Position numbers and translations under genes: made by a program. A stretch of DNA of 64,000 nucleotides, taken from Pseudomonadota bacterium. Lineage in GTDB: Bacteria > Pseudomonadota > Alphaproteobacteria > Rhodobacterales > Rhodobacteraceae. The DNA lies in contig JAIUPC010000006.1 in the NCBI GenBank assembly GCA_020161655.1, positions 248,001-312,000 on the forward strand. Direction: 5' to 3'. Positions 10,101 to 18,012 of this stretch are shown piece by piece; position 1 is the first letter of the stretch, and each line of letters opens with the position of its first letter. The notes under the pieces were generated by a model. That model was not told the origin of the DNA and did not search any database. It worked only from the letters and a program-made list of their open reading frames with translations.

Positions 10101-11666
10101 CGACGACAGCACCGCCGCCGGCGTGTCGTCGCCCATCGAGGCGATCATCTCTTTCCCGTCCTCGGCCATCGGCGCAAGGACCTGTTCCAGCTCTTCCAGC
10201 GTATAGCCCGCCGCGATCTGCCGGCGGCGCAGCGCCGCGCCTTCAAACAGGGTCTTTTCCGGCACATCCCGCATGATCGCGTTCAGGTCGACGACCTTCT
10301 CGATCCAGTCGGCATAGGGCTGGGCGGAGGCGAGTTTGTCCTTGATCTGGGCGTCGTGGTAAAGCTTGCCCTCTTTCATGTCGACGGCGATCATCTGCCC
10401 CGGCCCGAGCGCACCCTTTTCGCGCACCACGGCCTCGTCGACCGGCACCATCCCGGCCTCCGATCCCGCAATCAGCAACCCGTCGCCCGTCACCACGTAA
10501 CGCAGGGGCCGCAGCCCGTTGCGGTCCAGCCCGCCGCAGACCCAGCGGCCATCGGTCATGGCAAGTGCTGCCGGCCCGTCCCATGGCTCCATCACCGCGT
10601 TGCAATAGGCATACATGTCCTGCCAGGCCTGCGGCATCTCCACCGCCGACTTGGACCAGGCTTCCGGCACCAGCATGGTCTTGGCCATCGGCGCGGAACG
10701 GCCCGCCCTCACCAGCACCTCGAACACCGCATCCAAAGCCGCCGAATCCGAAGACCCCTGCGGCACGATCGGCTTGATGTCGCCCGCCTGATCGCCAAAC
10801 GTGGATGAGGCCATGCGGATCTCATGGCTCTTCATCCAGTTGAGGTTGCCCTTCAGCGTGTTGATCTCGCCGTTATGGGCCAGCATCCGGAAGGGCTGCG
10901 CCAGCCACCATTGCGGGAAGGTGTTGGTCGAATAGCGCTGGTGATAGATCGCGAAGGAGGATTCGAAGCGTTCGTCCTTCAGGTCGGGATAGAACTCCGC
11001 CACCTGCTCGGCGAGCATCATGCCCTTGTAGATGATCGACCGGCACGACAGCGTGCAGAGATACATCCCCGCAATCCCCGCCGCCTGCGCCGCCTTCTCG
11101 ATCCGGCGGCGGATGACGTAAAGCTCGCGCTCGAAGGTTTCCTCGTCGGTGCCCTTGGAGTTCTTGATGAGGATCTGCTCGATCTCGGGCCGCGTCGCAT
11201 TGGCCTTCTCGCCCAGCACCTCGGTATTCACCGGAACGTGGCGCCAGCCGTAGATGTAATAGCCCATGCGCAGGACTTCGGTTTCCACGATGGTCCGGCA
11301 GGTTTCCTGCGCGCCGAAATCCGTACGCGGCAGGAAGACCTGGCCCACGGCGATCAGCGCCTTGGTATCCGGCTCATGCCCGGTGCGGCGGATCTGGTCG
11401 TAGAAGAACTTGACCGGGATCTGCACATGGATGCCGGCGCCGTCGCCGGTCTTGCCATCGGCATCGACGGCCCCCCGGTGCCAGACCGCTTTCAAGGCGT
11501 CGATCCCGTTCGCCACCACCTTGCGCGACGGCTTGCCGTTGATCGACACGACAAGGCCGACGCCGCAGGAGGAATGCTCATCCTCGGCCTTGTAGAGACT
11601 GTTTTCCGCCATCCAGTCGCGGTTGGCTTCTTCGGCCTTTACCCAGTTTGCATCGAATTCGGTCAT
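7128..11666 (-). CDS. gltB: Glutamate synthase (NADPH) large subunit
   Basis: Large subunit of GOGAT, making two glutamates from glutamine and 2-oxoglutarate. 1512 residues, full length. A class II glutaminase domain begins after a 33-residue propeptide at HSSCGVGLV, making Cys34 the N-terminal nucleophile after processing. A central domain follows, then the FMN synthase domain (GGLRTGRDIVMAAMMGAEEFG) with the 3Fe-4S cysteine motif CQSNTCPVGVC, then the C-terminal beta-helix (GGAGMTGG-type turns such as NFGAGMTGGMAYV). Its start overlaps the GFA-family stop by 4 nt (ATGA), so it is translated with that gene; gltD lies further upstream on the same strand. Confidence 0.98.
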   Translation of the reverse strand: MTEFDANWVKAEEANRDWMAENSLYKAEDEHSSCGVGLVVSINGKPSRKVVANGIDALKAVWHRGAVDADGKTGDGAGIHVQIPVKFFYDQIRRTGHEPDTKALIAVGQVFLPRTDFGAQETCRTIVETEVLRMGYYIYGWRHVPVNTEVLGEKANATRPEIEQILIKNSKGTDEETFERELYVIRRRIEKAAQAAGIAGMYLCTLSCRSIIYKGMMLAEQVAEFYPDLKDERFESSFAIYHQRYSTNTFPQWWLAQPFRMLAHNGEINTLKGNLNWMKSHEIRMASSTFGDQAGDIKPIVPQGSSDSAALDAVFEVLVRAGRSAPMAKTMLVPEAWSKSAVEMPQAWQDMYAYCNAVMEPWDGPAALAMTDGRWVCGGLDRNGLRPLRYVVTGDGLLIAGSEAGMVPVDEAVVREKGALGPGQMIAVDMKEGKLYHDAQIKDKLASAQPYADWIEKVVDLNAIMRDVPEKTLFEGAALRRRQIAAGYTLEELEQVLAPMAEDGKEMIASMGDDTPAAVLSSVYRPLSHFFRQNFSQVTNPPIDSLRESRVMSLKTRFGNLKNVLDEDSSQTEILVLESPFIANAEFEEMVRQFGANVAMIDCTFPESGGQDALRLGLERIRAEAEDAVRSGAGHIVLTDEHQGEAKVAMPMILATSAVHSWLTRKGLRTFCSVNVRAAECIDPHYFAVLIGCGATTVNAYLAQDSIADRIRRGLIEGSLIDAMRRYRDAIDSGLLKIMSKMGISVISSYRGGLNFEAVGLSRAMVAEYFPGMHSRISGIGLAGIQIKLVEVHAKGWRSGTDVLPIGGFYKARRSGEKHAWEAQTMHLLQAACDRASYDLWKQYSAAMRANPPIHIRDLLDIKALGRAVPIEEVESITSIRKRFVTPGMSLGALSPEAHKTLNIAMNRIGAKSDSGEGGEDPAHFTPEPNGDNPSAKIKQVASGRFGVTAEYLNACEELEIKVAQGAKPGEGGQLPGLKVTKLIARLRHATPGVTLISPPPHHDIYSIEDLAQLIYDLKQINPRAKVTVKLVASSGVGTIAAGVAKAKADVILISGHNGGTGASPATSIKYAGLPWEMGLTEAHQVLAMNKLRDRITLRTDGGLRTGRDIVMAAMMGAEEFGIGTAALIAMGCIMVRQCQSNTCPVGVCTQDERLRQKFTGSADKVVNLITFYAQEVREILSQIGARSLDEVIGRADLLTQVSRGHADLDDLDLNPLLIQVDGSDRIVYDRSKPRNVVPDTLDAEIIRDGARFFEDGEKMQLSYAVRNTHRTIGTRASSHIVKKFGMRNKLQPDHLTVKLSGSCGQSLGAFAAPGLKIEVSGDANDYVGKGLSGGLIVVRPSMISPLVASENTIIGNTVLYGATDGYLFAAGRAGERFGVRNSGAKVVIEGCGSNGCEYMTGGVAVILGRIGANFGAGMTGGMAYVHDPDGTAEELMNLESLVTCAVTQAHWEAELKGLIERHAAETGSVKAKQILADWAEERANFIQICPKEMLPHLSHPLSLDAEAVPAE

Positions 11667-12097
11667 CTCATGTCTCCCGCAAGGTGGGCATTCCTGGCTT
11701 CATATTCGTCCCGCGTCGCCCGCCGGTGATCGCCCTCAAGGCGAAGCGCGGCATAAGCGCGGTCGGTGTAGATTTCGCTGCGAAGCGGCCAGTTGGCGGC
11801 TTCGTCGAACAGGCCGGGCATCAGGTTGTAGTCGCCGCCGCCCTCGCCCGTGTCCCGCATCCAGAGATGCGAGCCGCAGATCCCGCAAAAGCCGCGCTCG
11901 GCAAACTCCGAGGATTTGTAGCGCACCACCGGCCCCTCGACCTGAACCCCGCCCGCCTTGGCGTCAAAGCAGAGGAACAGCCCGCCCGACCAGCGCTGGC
12001 ACATGCGGCAATGGCAGGCGCCGATACGCGGATCGTAGTCCGCAACCTCAAGCCGCACCGCGCCGCAAAGGCAATGTCCGCTGATCGGCGCGGTCAT
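11663..12097 (-). CDS. GFA/CENP-V family zinc protein
   Basis: 144-residue protein of the family named for glutathione-dependent formaldehyde-activating enzyme (Gfa). The zinc-ligand pattern is intact: HCLCGAVRLE (Cys9, Cys11), CHCRMCQRWSGG and FCGICGSHLW. Most members have no proven formaldehyde activity, so the function is left open. The gene overlaps its upstream neighbour (12094-12804) and gltB by 4 nt on each side, placing it inside a translationally coupled three-gene unit in the middle of the glutamate synthase locus. Confidence 0.88.
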   Translation of the reverse strand: MTAPISGHCLCGAVRLEVADYDPRIGACHCRMCQRWSGGLFLCFDAKAGGVQVEGPVVRYKSSEFAERGFCGICGSHLWMRDTGEGGGDYNLMPGLFDEAANWPLRSEIYTDRAYAALRLEGDHRRATRDEYEARNAHLAGDMR

Positions 12098-12804
12098 GAT
12101 GCACCGTCCTTAGGGCCAAGCCAGGTCATCATCGCATCGCAGTCATATTCCGGCTTCGCGGAAAGGTAACCCTTGTCGCCCGGCCCGGCGAAAGTCACCG
12201 GCGTTTCGGTCACATCCGCCTTGTCGCCGAAGCTGTTCGCGAAGCTTTCCTTGTCGGCAAAGAAGATGCGCCAGTCGCGCTGGACAAGCTGCTGCCCGCT
12301 CCGCTGCCAAAGCGTCTGACCATCCGCGCCGCTCGCCGTAAGTTCAAAGCGCGTGCGCTCCAGCGTGACGCCGTCGATCACCACCGTCTCGCCCGTCAGC
12401 TCGTCATAGCCGGCATAGCGGCGGACCTCGCCATTGCTGCCCTTCGTGGTGAAATCATAGGTGTCGCGCCCGGTCTCAAGAAGCGTGCTGAAAGAGGCCG
12501 GATCGGTCTCATCGCCGATCCTGTCTTCGTCGCCCGTGGTCAGGTCGTAGCTCTGGACCCAGCGCGTCTCGGCGTCGATCCGGCTCATGTAGAAGGGGCC
12601 GTTGGCGTCAAGATAGACCGACCACTGGTCGCCCGCCGCATCGCCGTCGCAACGGTAATGGTGCGACACCTGGCAACCCCGCATCTGCACGGTCTGGTAG
12701 ACGGTGCAGCCCTTCGGGGCGGCGAACTTCGACGCGGCAAGGCCGGGTGCGGCCGAAAGAAGCGCAACTGCGCCCGCCGTCAGGATGATCCGCGATACCG
12801 CCAT
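12094..12804 (-). CDS. Secreted protein of unknown function
   Basis: 236 residues with a signal peptide (MAVSRIILTAGAVALLSAAPGLAAS). The mature part has an early cysteine cluster (GCTVYQTVQMRGCQVSHHYRCDGDAAG) suggesting one or two disulfides, then alternating short beta strands with many Thr/Asp (YDFTTKGSNGEVRRYAGYD), consistent with a periplasmic beta-rich protein. No enzymatic motif was recognised. A GGAAG ribosome site precedes the ATG. It is the first gene of a coupled unit with the GFA protein and gltB and follows gltD by 120 bp; a 13-bp direct repeat lies in that gap. Confidence 0.75.
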   Translation of the reverse strand: MAVSRIILTAGAVALLSAAPGLAASKFAAPKGCTVYQTVQMRGCQVSHHYRCDGDAAGDQWSVYLDANGPFYMSRIDAETRWVQSYDLTTGDEDRIGDETDPASFSTLLETGRDTYDFTTKGSNGEVRRYAGYDELTGETVVIDGVTLERTRFELTASGADGQTLWQRSGQQLVQRDWRIFFADKESFANSFGDKADVTETPVTFAGPGDKGYLSAKPEYDCDAMMTWLGPKDGAS

Positions 12805-12885
12805 CTTCAGACTTCCTTCATTCTCCGGGTCAGACCTGCTGACCTTTCCCTTCCGTTACCCCGCCGCGCGTGCCCGACGCCTGTC

Positions 12886-12920
12886 GGGACGGATGCCATA
12901 CGGATATGGGACGGATGCCA
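12886..12920. promoter_or_regulatory. 13-bp direct repeat upstream of the GFA-gltB unit
   Basis: GGGACGGATGCCA occurs at 12886-12898 and again at 12908-12920, 22 bp start to start (about two helical turns). It sits between the end of gltD and the first gene of the secreted-protein/GFA/gltB unit, where a promoter would be expected. The bound factor, if any, is unknown. Confidence 0.45.
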
Positions 12921-12924
12921 GCCC

Positions 12925-14361
12925 CTATTCCGCCGCCACCGCCTGCGCCGTGGCGAGGTAGTCAAGCACACTTCCCGCCGCCTCGCGCCCATCGCGGATC
13001 GCCCAGACCACAAGGCTCGCACCCCTTACGATATCGCCCACCGCATAGACGCCCGGCAGGCTCGTCGCATGGCTGCCGAAATCGGCCTTCACCGTGCCCC
13101 AGCGGGTCACGGCAAGCTCATCGACGCCCCAAAGCTTCGGCAGTTCTTCCGGCTCAAAGCCCAAGGCCTTGATGACAAGGTCCGCCTCTTCAACGTAGTC
13201 CGCGCCCTCGATGATTTCCGGCGCCTGCCGCCCCGTCGCATCCGGCGCGCCAAGGCGCATCTTCTCGACCAGCACGCCTTCAACGGCTGCACCGCCCGAA
13301 AAACCCTTGGGCGCGGTCAGCCAGACGAAATCGACGCCTTCTTCCTCGGCATTGGCGACTTCGCGCTGCGATCCCGGCATATTGGCGCGGTCGCGGCGGT
13401 AAAGGCACTTCACCGATTGCGCGCCCTGACGGATCGCGGTCCGCACACAGTCCATCGCCGTATCGCCGCCACCGACGACGACGACGCGCTTGCCCGCGGC
13501 GTTCAACTCGCCTGAATCATACTCCGGCACATCATCGCCAAAGCTCTTGCGGTTCGAGGCGGTCAGATAGTCGATGGCCCGCACGATACCGACAGCGCCC
13601 GCCCCCGGCCCGCCCAGATCGCGGCTCTTGTAGACGCCCGTCGCAATGACGACAGCATCATGCTTGCCGCGGATCGCATCAAAGGTGATGTCCTCGCCCA
13701 CGTTGCAATTCAGGACGAACTGGACGCCACCCTGCTCCAACTGGGCGATGCGCTGCATCACCACGTCCTTTTCCAGCTTGAAGCCGGGAATGCCGTAGGT
13801 CAGAAGCCCGCCCGCCCGGTCATAGCGGTCATAGACCGTGACCTGCACCCCGGCGCGGCGCAGCACGTCAGCGGCGGCAAGCCCGCCCGGCCCCGCGCCG
13901 ATAATGGCGACACTTTCGGCCCGCTCCTGCGCCGGCCTGATCGGCCTGACCCAGCCGTTGTCCCAGGCGGTATCGGTGATGAACTTCTCGACCGCGCCGA
14001 TGGTGACGGTGCCGTGGCCCGATTGTTCGATCACGCAATTGCCTTCGCACAGCCGATCCTGCGGGCAGATGCGACCGCAGATCTCCGGAAAGGTATTGGT
14101 CGACTGGCTCAGCTCATAGGCTTCCTGAAGGCGGCCTTCGGCAGTCATGCGAAGCCAGTCGGGGATGTTGTTGTGCAGGGGGCAATGCGACTGGCAATAG
14201 GGCACGCCGCACTGGCTGCACCGGCTTGCCTGCTCCTCGGCCTTGGCAATCGCGAACTCGCGGTAAATCTCGTTGAAATCCTGGGCGCGGACACTGGCCT
14301 CACGCTTCTCCGGCATCTCCTTGGAGAGCGTCACGAATTTCAACATGCGTTGCGTAGCCAT
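12925..14361 (-). CDS. gltD: Glutamate synthase (NADPH) small subunit
   Basis: Flavoprotein subunit of GOGAT that takes electrons from NADPH and passes them through [4Fe-4S] clusters to GltB. 478 residues. The N-terminal cysteine motif is CSQCGVPYCQSHC (Cys48, 51, 56, 60) with a second group at CGRICPQDRLCEGNC; the FAD-binding motif is IIGAGPGGLAAAD near residue 152 and the NADPH-binding motif VVVGGGDTAMDCVRTA near 292, ending with GVYAVGDIVRG. It is encoded upstream of gltB but separated from it by two unrelated genes. An AT-rich, gene-free stretch (14400-14460) in front probably holds its promoter. Confidence 0.97.
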   Translation of the reverse strand: MATQRMLKFVTLSKEMPEKREASVRAQDFNEIYREFAIAKAEEQASRCSQCGVPYCQSHCPLHNNIPDWLRMTAEGRLQEAYELSQSTNTFPEICGRICPQDRLCEGNCVIEQSGHGTVTIGAVEKFITDTAWDNGWVRPIRPAQERAESVAIIGAGPGGLAAADVLRRAGVQVTVYDRYDRAGGLLTYGIPGFKLEKDVVMQRIAQLEQGGVQFVLNCNVGEDITFDAIRGKHDAVVIATGVYKSRDLGGPGAGAVGIVRAIDYLTASNRKSFGDDVPEYDSGELNAAGKRVVVVGGGDTAMDCVRTAIRQGAQSVKCLYRRDRANMPGSQREVANAEEEGVDFVWLTAPKGFSGGAAVEGVLVEKMRLGAPDATGRQAPEIIEGADYVEEADLVIKALGFEPEELPKLWGVDELAVTRWGTVKADFGSHATSLPGVYAVGDIVRGASLVVWAIRDGREAAGSVLDYLATAQAVAAE

Positions 14362-14521
14362 GTGTCGTCATCCCGCGCGAAAATTCTGGGTGCGCATTGC
14401 TACCGCCAACGCGGGCGGAATAAAAGTCAGTACAGTTTACCTATTTGTGGAAATTTTTGTCCCAGTCTGGGCGGCAGGCGTTCAAAAGTCCGAAAATTAG
14501 GACCGACATGATACCTATCCC

Positions 14522-15325
14522 TCAGAAACCCGCCCAAAGTGCTGCCAGAACCACTGTTCCGACAATGATTCGCCACCAGCCAAAGACAGCGTAACCCTTC
14601 CGGCTGACGTAGCCGAGCAGCCACCGCGCCACGAGCATCGCGGTGACAAAAGCCGCCGCAAAACCAAGCGCTATCTCGCCCATCGCCGACCAGTCGAGCA
14701 GATCGCGGTTCTTGTAGAGGTCATAGCCGAAGGCCCCGGCCATGGTCGGGATCGAGAGGAAAAAGGAAAACTCCGCCGCCGTCCGCTTGTCCGCGCCCAG
14801 CGCCAGTGCGCCGACGATGGTAGCGCCCGACCGCGACACACCGGGGATCATGGCAAGGCACTGGATAAGGCCGATGCCGAAGGCCACCTTCAGGGGCAGG
14901 CCATCAGCCTCGTGGTAGCGCGGACGCAAAGTCATCCGGTCAACCGCCAGAAGCACCACGCCGCCAAGGATCAGCATGGTAGCGATCAGCCTCGGGCTTT
15001 CGAACAGCACCTCCTTGATGAGGTCACGCGCCAGCACCCCGACTACCACGGCCGGCAGGAAGGCCAGCAGCACCGACCCCGCAAAGCGCCGCGCCTTCGG
15101 GTCACTCGGCAGGTCAACCACCGTCTGCACGATCTTTCCGGCATAAAGAATGATCAGCGCCAGCACAGCGCCTAGCTGGATCACCACCTCGAAGGTCTTT
15201 CCCGCGCTCTGGAAGCCAAGGAAATGCCCTGCGAGCAGGAGATGGCCGGTAGAGGATACCGGAATGAACTCTGTCAGCCCTTCGAGGATTCCCAGCAAAA
15301 GCGAGATCAGCGTGGTGTCCGTCAT
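14522..15325 (-). CDS. uppP: Undecaprenyl-diphosphatase
   Basis: Integral membrane enzyme (BacA/UppP) that dephosphorylates undecaprenyl pyrophosphate to recycle the lipid carrier of peptidoglycan synthesis. 267 residues, about eight hydrophobic segments, with the family's two active-site motifs: [18 protein letters not shown] near residues 14-31 and GVSRSGATI near residue 160. Overproduction in other bacteria confers bacitracin tolerance. It is encoded just upstream of gltD on the same strand with a 160-bp gap, so it is probably a separate transcription unit. Confidence 0.96.
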   Translation of the reverse strand: MTDTTLISLLLGILEGLTEFIPVSSTGHLLLAGHFLGFQSAGKTFEVVIQLGAVLALIILYAGKIVQTVVDLPSDPKARRFAGSVLLAFLPAVVVGVLARDLIKEVLFESPRLIATMLILGGVVLLAVDRMTLRPRYHEADGLPLKVAFGIGLIQCLAMIPGVSRSGATIVGALALGADKRTAAEFSFFLSIPTMAGAFGYDLYKNRDLLDWSAMGEIALGFAAAFVTAMLVARWLLGYVSRKGYAVFGWWRIIVGTVVLAALWAGF

Positions 15326-15404
15326 TTCTGGAAGTACCTATACGGCCTGGTTGCGCCGCGGACACTAGGTGCGCCACTGGATGGAGGCAAGGTCCTGAGG
15401 TGCC

Positions 15405-16385
15405 TCAGCTGGCGATCTTTGCCCCGACAAGTTTCCCCGGCTGCGCCGAGATGCCGGAGGAGGGACCGGACGTGACAGCCGGCCAGTTCAGGTCTTGCGC
15501 GATCATCGCGGCAAGCAGCCGGTTGCTTTCGTCGTACCGGCCAGTGAACTGCCGGTCGACCTGATCCGACACCGGACGGAACCGCCTGAAGAGCGCCTGA
15601 AACAGCGGCCGCCGCATCCCGGCACCGACCAGCCGGTAAAGGCCGCGCGGCGTCCTGCCGAGGCCGAAGACGGGCGCCTGCGTCAGCACGCTTTTCTGGA
15701 ACTTGTTGATGCGCCGCAGGATCGGCACGGCATATTCGGGATAGCTCGGCGCATAGACGGCGCGGTGGGTCGGCAGGACCTTCTCGAACCGCAGGTTCCC
15801 GGCGAAGCGCGCAATCGCAGATGACGCCTCGTCCATGTCCTTGGCCAGACTCTCCTGCGACAGGACATGGACATTTTCCGCGCCGAAGAGCCGCTGGTAG
15901 AGCGCCACGAGGCGATGATACTCGAAGTTCTCGGGCCTGAAGCCGTAGAACCCGAGGTCGGGATCGCCGGCGAAGAAGGTTGCCGGGCTCATGGTGCCGC
16001 CGCGCGACAGATACTGCATGTAGACCGATGTCAGCATCTTGCGTTGATGGCGCACCGAAATGAGGATGCGGGCATCGGGCGCGATTTCCTTCAGCCTTTC
16101 CGCGAAAACATCGCTCGACATGCCGCCGTAGAAGGGATGGCCGGACAGGATCTCGGACGAGACGACCGGAACCTCCCCCTCCCTGAGTTCGGCCATGCCC
16201 TCTGCAATCGCGTCCCGCATGTGCTTGGGGTCAAAGAGCAGGCCATGCACGCCGACGACATGTTTCCAGGCTTCGGCATGGCGGGCCACCTGCCGGAACC
16301 CATGCTCCGGCACGAACAGCCGCTGCTGCATCCAGGACGTGGCTGTCTTGTGATACCCCACATGCAACAAAAGCTGCTCAACCAT
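15405..16385 (-). CDS. Sulfotransferase-like protein
   Basis: 326 residues. The N-terminus LLLHVGYHKTATSWMQQRLF (residues 5-24) matches the PAPS 5'-phosphosulfate-binding loop of sulfotransferases (GxxKTGTTxLQ type), and ILISVRHQRKMLTSVYMQYL with Arg near residue 120 fits the 3'-phosphate-binding strand/Ser motif (RxxxxxxxS). The rest is divergent and basic near the C-terminus (RRPLFQALFRRFRP). It probably transfers a sulfuryl group to a carbohydrate or other small acceptor; the acceptor cannot be inferred from its neighbours. The family call is good, the function is not proven. Confidence 0.75.
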   Translation of the reverse strand: MVEQLLLHVGYHKTATSWMQQRLFVPEHGFRQVARHAEAWKHVVGVHGLLFDPKHMRDAIAEGMAELREGEVPVVSSEILSGHPFYGGMSSDVFAERLKEIAPDARILISVRHQRKMLTSVYMQYLSRGGTMSPATFFAGDPDLGFYGFRPENFEYHRLVALYQRLFGAENVHVLSQESLAKDMDEASSAIARFAGNLRFEKVLPTHRAVYAPSYPEYAVPILRRINKFQKSVLTQAPVFGLGRTPRGLYRLVGAGMRRPLFQALFRRFRPVSDQVDRQFTGRYDESNRLLAAMIAQDLNWPAVTSGPSSGISAQPGKLVGAKIAS

Positions 16386-16487
16386 GCCTGAACCTTTTCA
16401 CTTACAAAGAATGCCGAAAAGCCTGAGCCCAATGGCGCAGAAGGTCAACCGAACGTGCTGCGCCGCGGCGGAACGCGGAAACAATTC

Positions 16488-16517
16488 CCGGAAGCTGCAT
16501 CATTTGTCAGCTTCCGG
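16488..16517 (-). terminator. 10-bp perfect hairpin downstream of the NDUFA9-like gene
   Basis: CCGGAAGCTG (16488-16497) and CAGCTTCCGG (16508-16517) form a perfect 10-bp stem with a 10-nt loop, 21 bp after the stop of the minus-strand gene ending at 16538. The minus-strand tail is only modestly T-rich (GGGAATTGTTT), so it is a plausible but not textbook terminator. Confidence 0.5.
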
Positions 16518-16537
16518 TTCCGCTGCACCGCAAGCTT

Positions 16538-17524
16538 TCAGCCGTGCGGGCGCAGATTCTTTGCCGAGGCCTTGATCGCGTCATACTGGCCCGAAGGCCG
16601 GAAACGCCAAAGGTAGTCCGGGATGATGGCGGCGGCCGGCGTCGGCGCGATGCCCAGATCCTCAAGCCCCTTCGCGCCCTTGGAGACGACATTGTCGACC
16701 TTGAGCGATTTGACCTGATCGCGGGTCAGGATGCGGTTCGTAATGTTGCGGCCAGTGAGGACCGAGCCGAAATCGAGAACCGCGCCCATGATCGAGCCGA
16801 TCCAGAACGGCAGGTTCATGATCAGGCGGCGACGGTGGATGACCGAGAGCATCCCCTTCATCAGGTCGCGGAAGGATGCGACATCCGGCCCGCCAAGCTC
16901 ATAGACGCCCGACGCCCGGCCTTCGATCCCGGCGACAGCCGCTTCGGCGACATTGTCGACATAGACCGGCTGGAAGCGCGTATCGCCACCGAAAAGCGGC
17001 AGGACCGGCCCGAACCGGGCCATCGAGGCGAAGCGGTTGTAAAAGCCGTCCTCCTGCCCGAAGATCACCGATGGCCGCAGGATCATGGCGCCGGGGAAAG
17101 ATGCGATGATTGCCGCCTCGCCCTCGGCCTTGGTGCGGGCATAGTCGCTTTCGGCTTCGGCATCGGCGCCGATGGCCGAGACATGGACGAGGGTCGCCAC
17201 GCCCGTCGCCGCCGCGATCCGCGCGATACGCCCCGCGCCTTCGGCCTGCACCGCCTCGAAATTGTTGGCGCCGCCCTTGTCGAAGGTGCCGACGCAGTTC
17301 ACCACCGCATCCGCCCCCTGCATCGCCGCGCGGACCGAGGCATCGTCGCGGATGTTGCAGAACACCGGCTCAAGCTGGCCGACCGCGCCATAGGGCTTGA
17401 CGAACAGTGCCTCGTTCGGACGCCGTACCGCAACCCGCACGCGCCAGCCCTTCTTGGCCATCCGCCGGGCAATGTAGCGCCCGAGAAAACCCGAACCGCC
17501 GTAGATGGTCACGAGTTTCGACAT
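16538..17524 (-). CDS. NDUFA9-like NAD(P)-binding protein (complex I-associated SDR family)
   Basis: 328-residue extended short-chain dehydrogenase/reductase fold. The nucleotide-binding motif [17 protein letters not shown] is at residues 5-21, with further signatures [31 protein letters not shown] and [19 protein letters not shown]. This subgroup is the bacterial homologue of the mitochondrial complex I accessory subunit NDUFA9; alphaproteobacteria keep it as a separately encoded protein. Catalytic activity is usually not expected; it binds NADPH and may aid complex I assembly. A GGAGG site lies about 8 nt before the ATG. No nuo genes are in the window. Confidence 0.85.
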   Translation of the reverse strand: MSKLVTIYGGSGFLGRYIARRMAKKGWRVRVAVRRPNEALFVKPYGAVGQLEPVFCNIRDDASVRAAMQGADAVVNCVGTFDKGGANNFEAVQAEGAGRIARIAAATGVATLVHVSAIGADAEAESDYARTKAEGEAAIIASFPGAMILRPSVIFGQEDGFYNRFASMARFGPVLPLFGGDTRFQPVYVDNVAEAAVAGIEGRASGVYELGGPDVASFRDLMKGMLSVIHRRRLIMNLPFWIGSIMGAVLDFGSVLTGRNITNRILTRDQVKSLKVDNVVSKGAKGLEDLGIAPTPAAAIIPDYLWRFRPSGQYDAIKASAKNLRPHG

Positions 17525-17664
17525 TGCTGGCCTCCGGCTTGGATGTTTGCGACCTGATTAGCGCCAAGACCGTTTCGGAACAAGGCGGAATGAGTTTCCG
17601 GCGCTTTCGTCGCGCACCCCGTTGACACGCCCCGCAGCCGAAGCTACATCCCGCCCCGACACCT

Positions 17665-17749
17665 GCCCAGGTGGCGGAATTGGTAGACGCGCACGGTTCA
17701 GGTCCGTGTGCCGCAAGGCGTGGAGGTTCGAGTCCTCTTCTGGGCACCA
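17665..17749 (+). tRNA. tRNA-Leu (anticodon CAG)
   Basis: An 85-nt cloverleaf including an encoded CCA. The acceptor GCCCAGG pairs with TCTGGGC (one G-T pair), followed by discriminator A and CCA at 17747-17749. The anticodon arm is CACGG-TTCAGGT-CCGTG, giving anticodon CAG that reads CUG, the favoured leucine codon of this G+C-rich genome. A long variable arm (class II) and a T arm with GGTTCGAGTCC are present. Spurious antisense frames cover it. No duplicated 3' end that would mark an integrated element was seen nearby. Confidence 0.96.
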
Positions 17750-18012
17750 TCCCCTCATATATTGATTGATAACTCCCTTCAGGGTTCGGCCTGAAGGAAG
17801 CATCTGGCCCGCACTGGCCGCCAACCCAACATCAACATCCTGACAGCAGCTTTTCCCGTTTCGGGTCGGCCGATTTCGCCTGCGGCAGAGCGCGTCGCCC
17901 TTGGGCGTTTTCGTGCCGGCCAATTCCTGACTGATTCAGTTAACTACATTCTTGACTGTTTCGATCAACTACCTTAGCGCTCAGCCGGACCCTGAGCCGA
18001 GGCACGCCGTCC
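17750..18012. other. Gene-free region after tRNA-Leu with a hairpin
   Basis: 263 bp without a convincing gene. An 8-bp perfect stem, CCTTCAGG/CCTGAAGG (17776-17783 and 17790-17797, 6-nt loop), lies 26 bp after the tRNA and may help end or process its transcript, though no T-tract follows. AT-richer DNA near 17935-17975, with a TTGACT at 17952, may hold the promoter of the downstream fusion gene; no convincing -10 was found. Confidence 0.4.

Noticed and set aside
7857-10808. 983-codon open frame antisense to gltB
   Set aside because: Shadow of the G+C-rich gltB coding sequence; His/Arg/Asp-rich composition, no domain and no ribosome site.
17370-17923. Two minus-strand frames crossing tRNA-Leu
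   Set aside because: Typical artefacts created by tRNA-Leu read in antisense (segments such as RGLEPPRLAAHG); no independent support.
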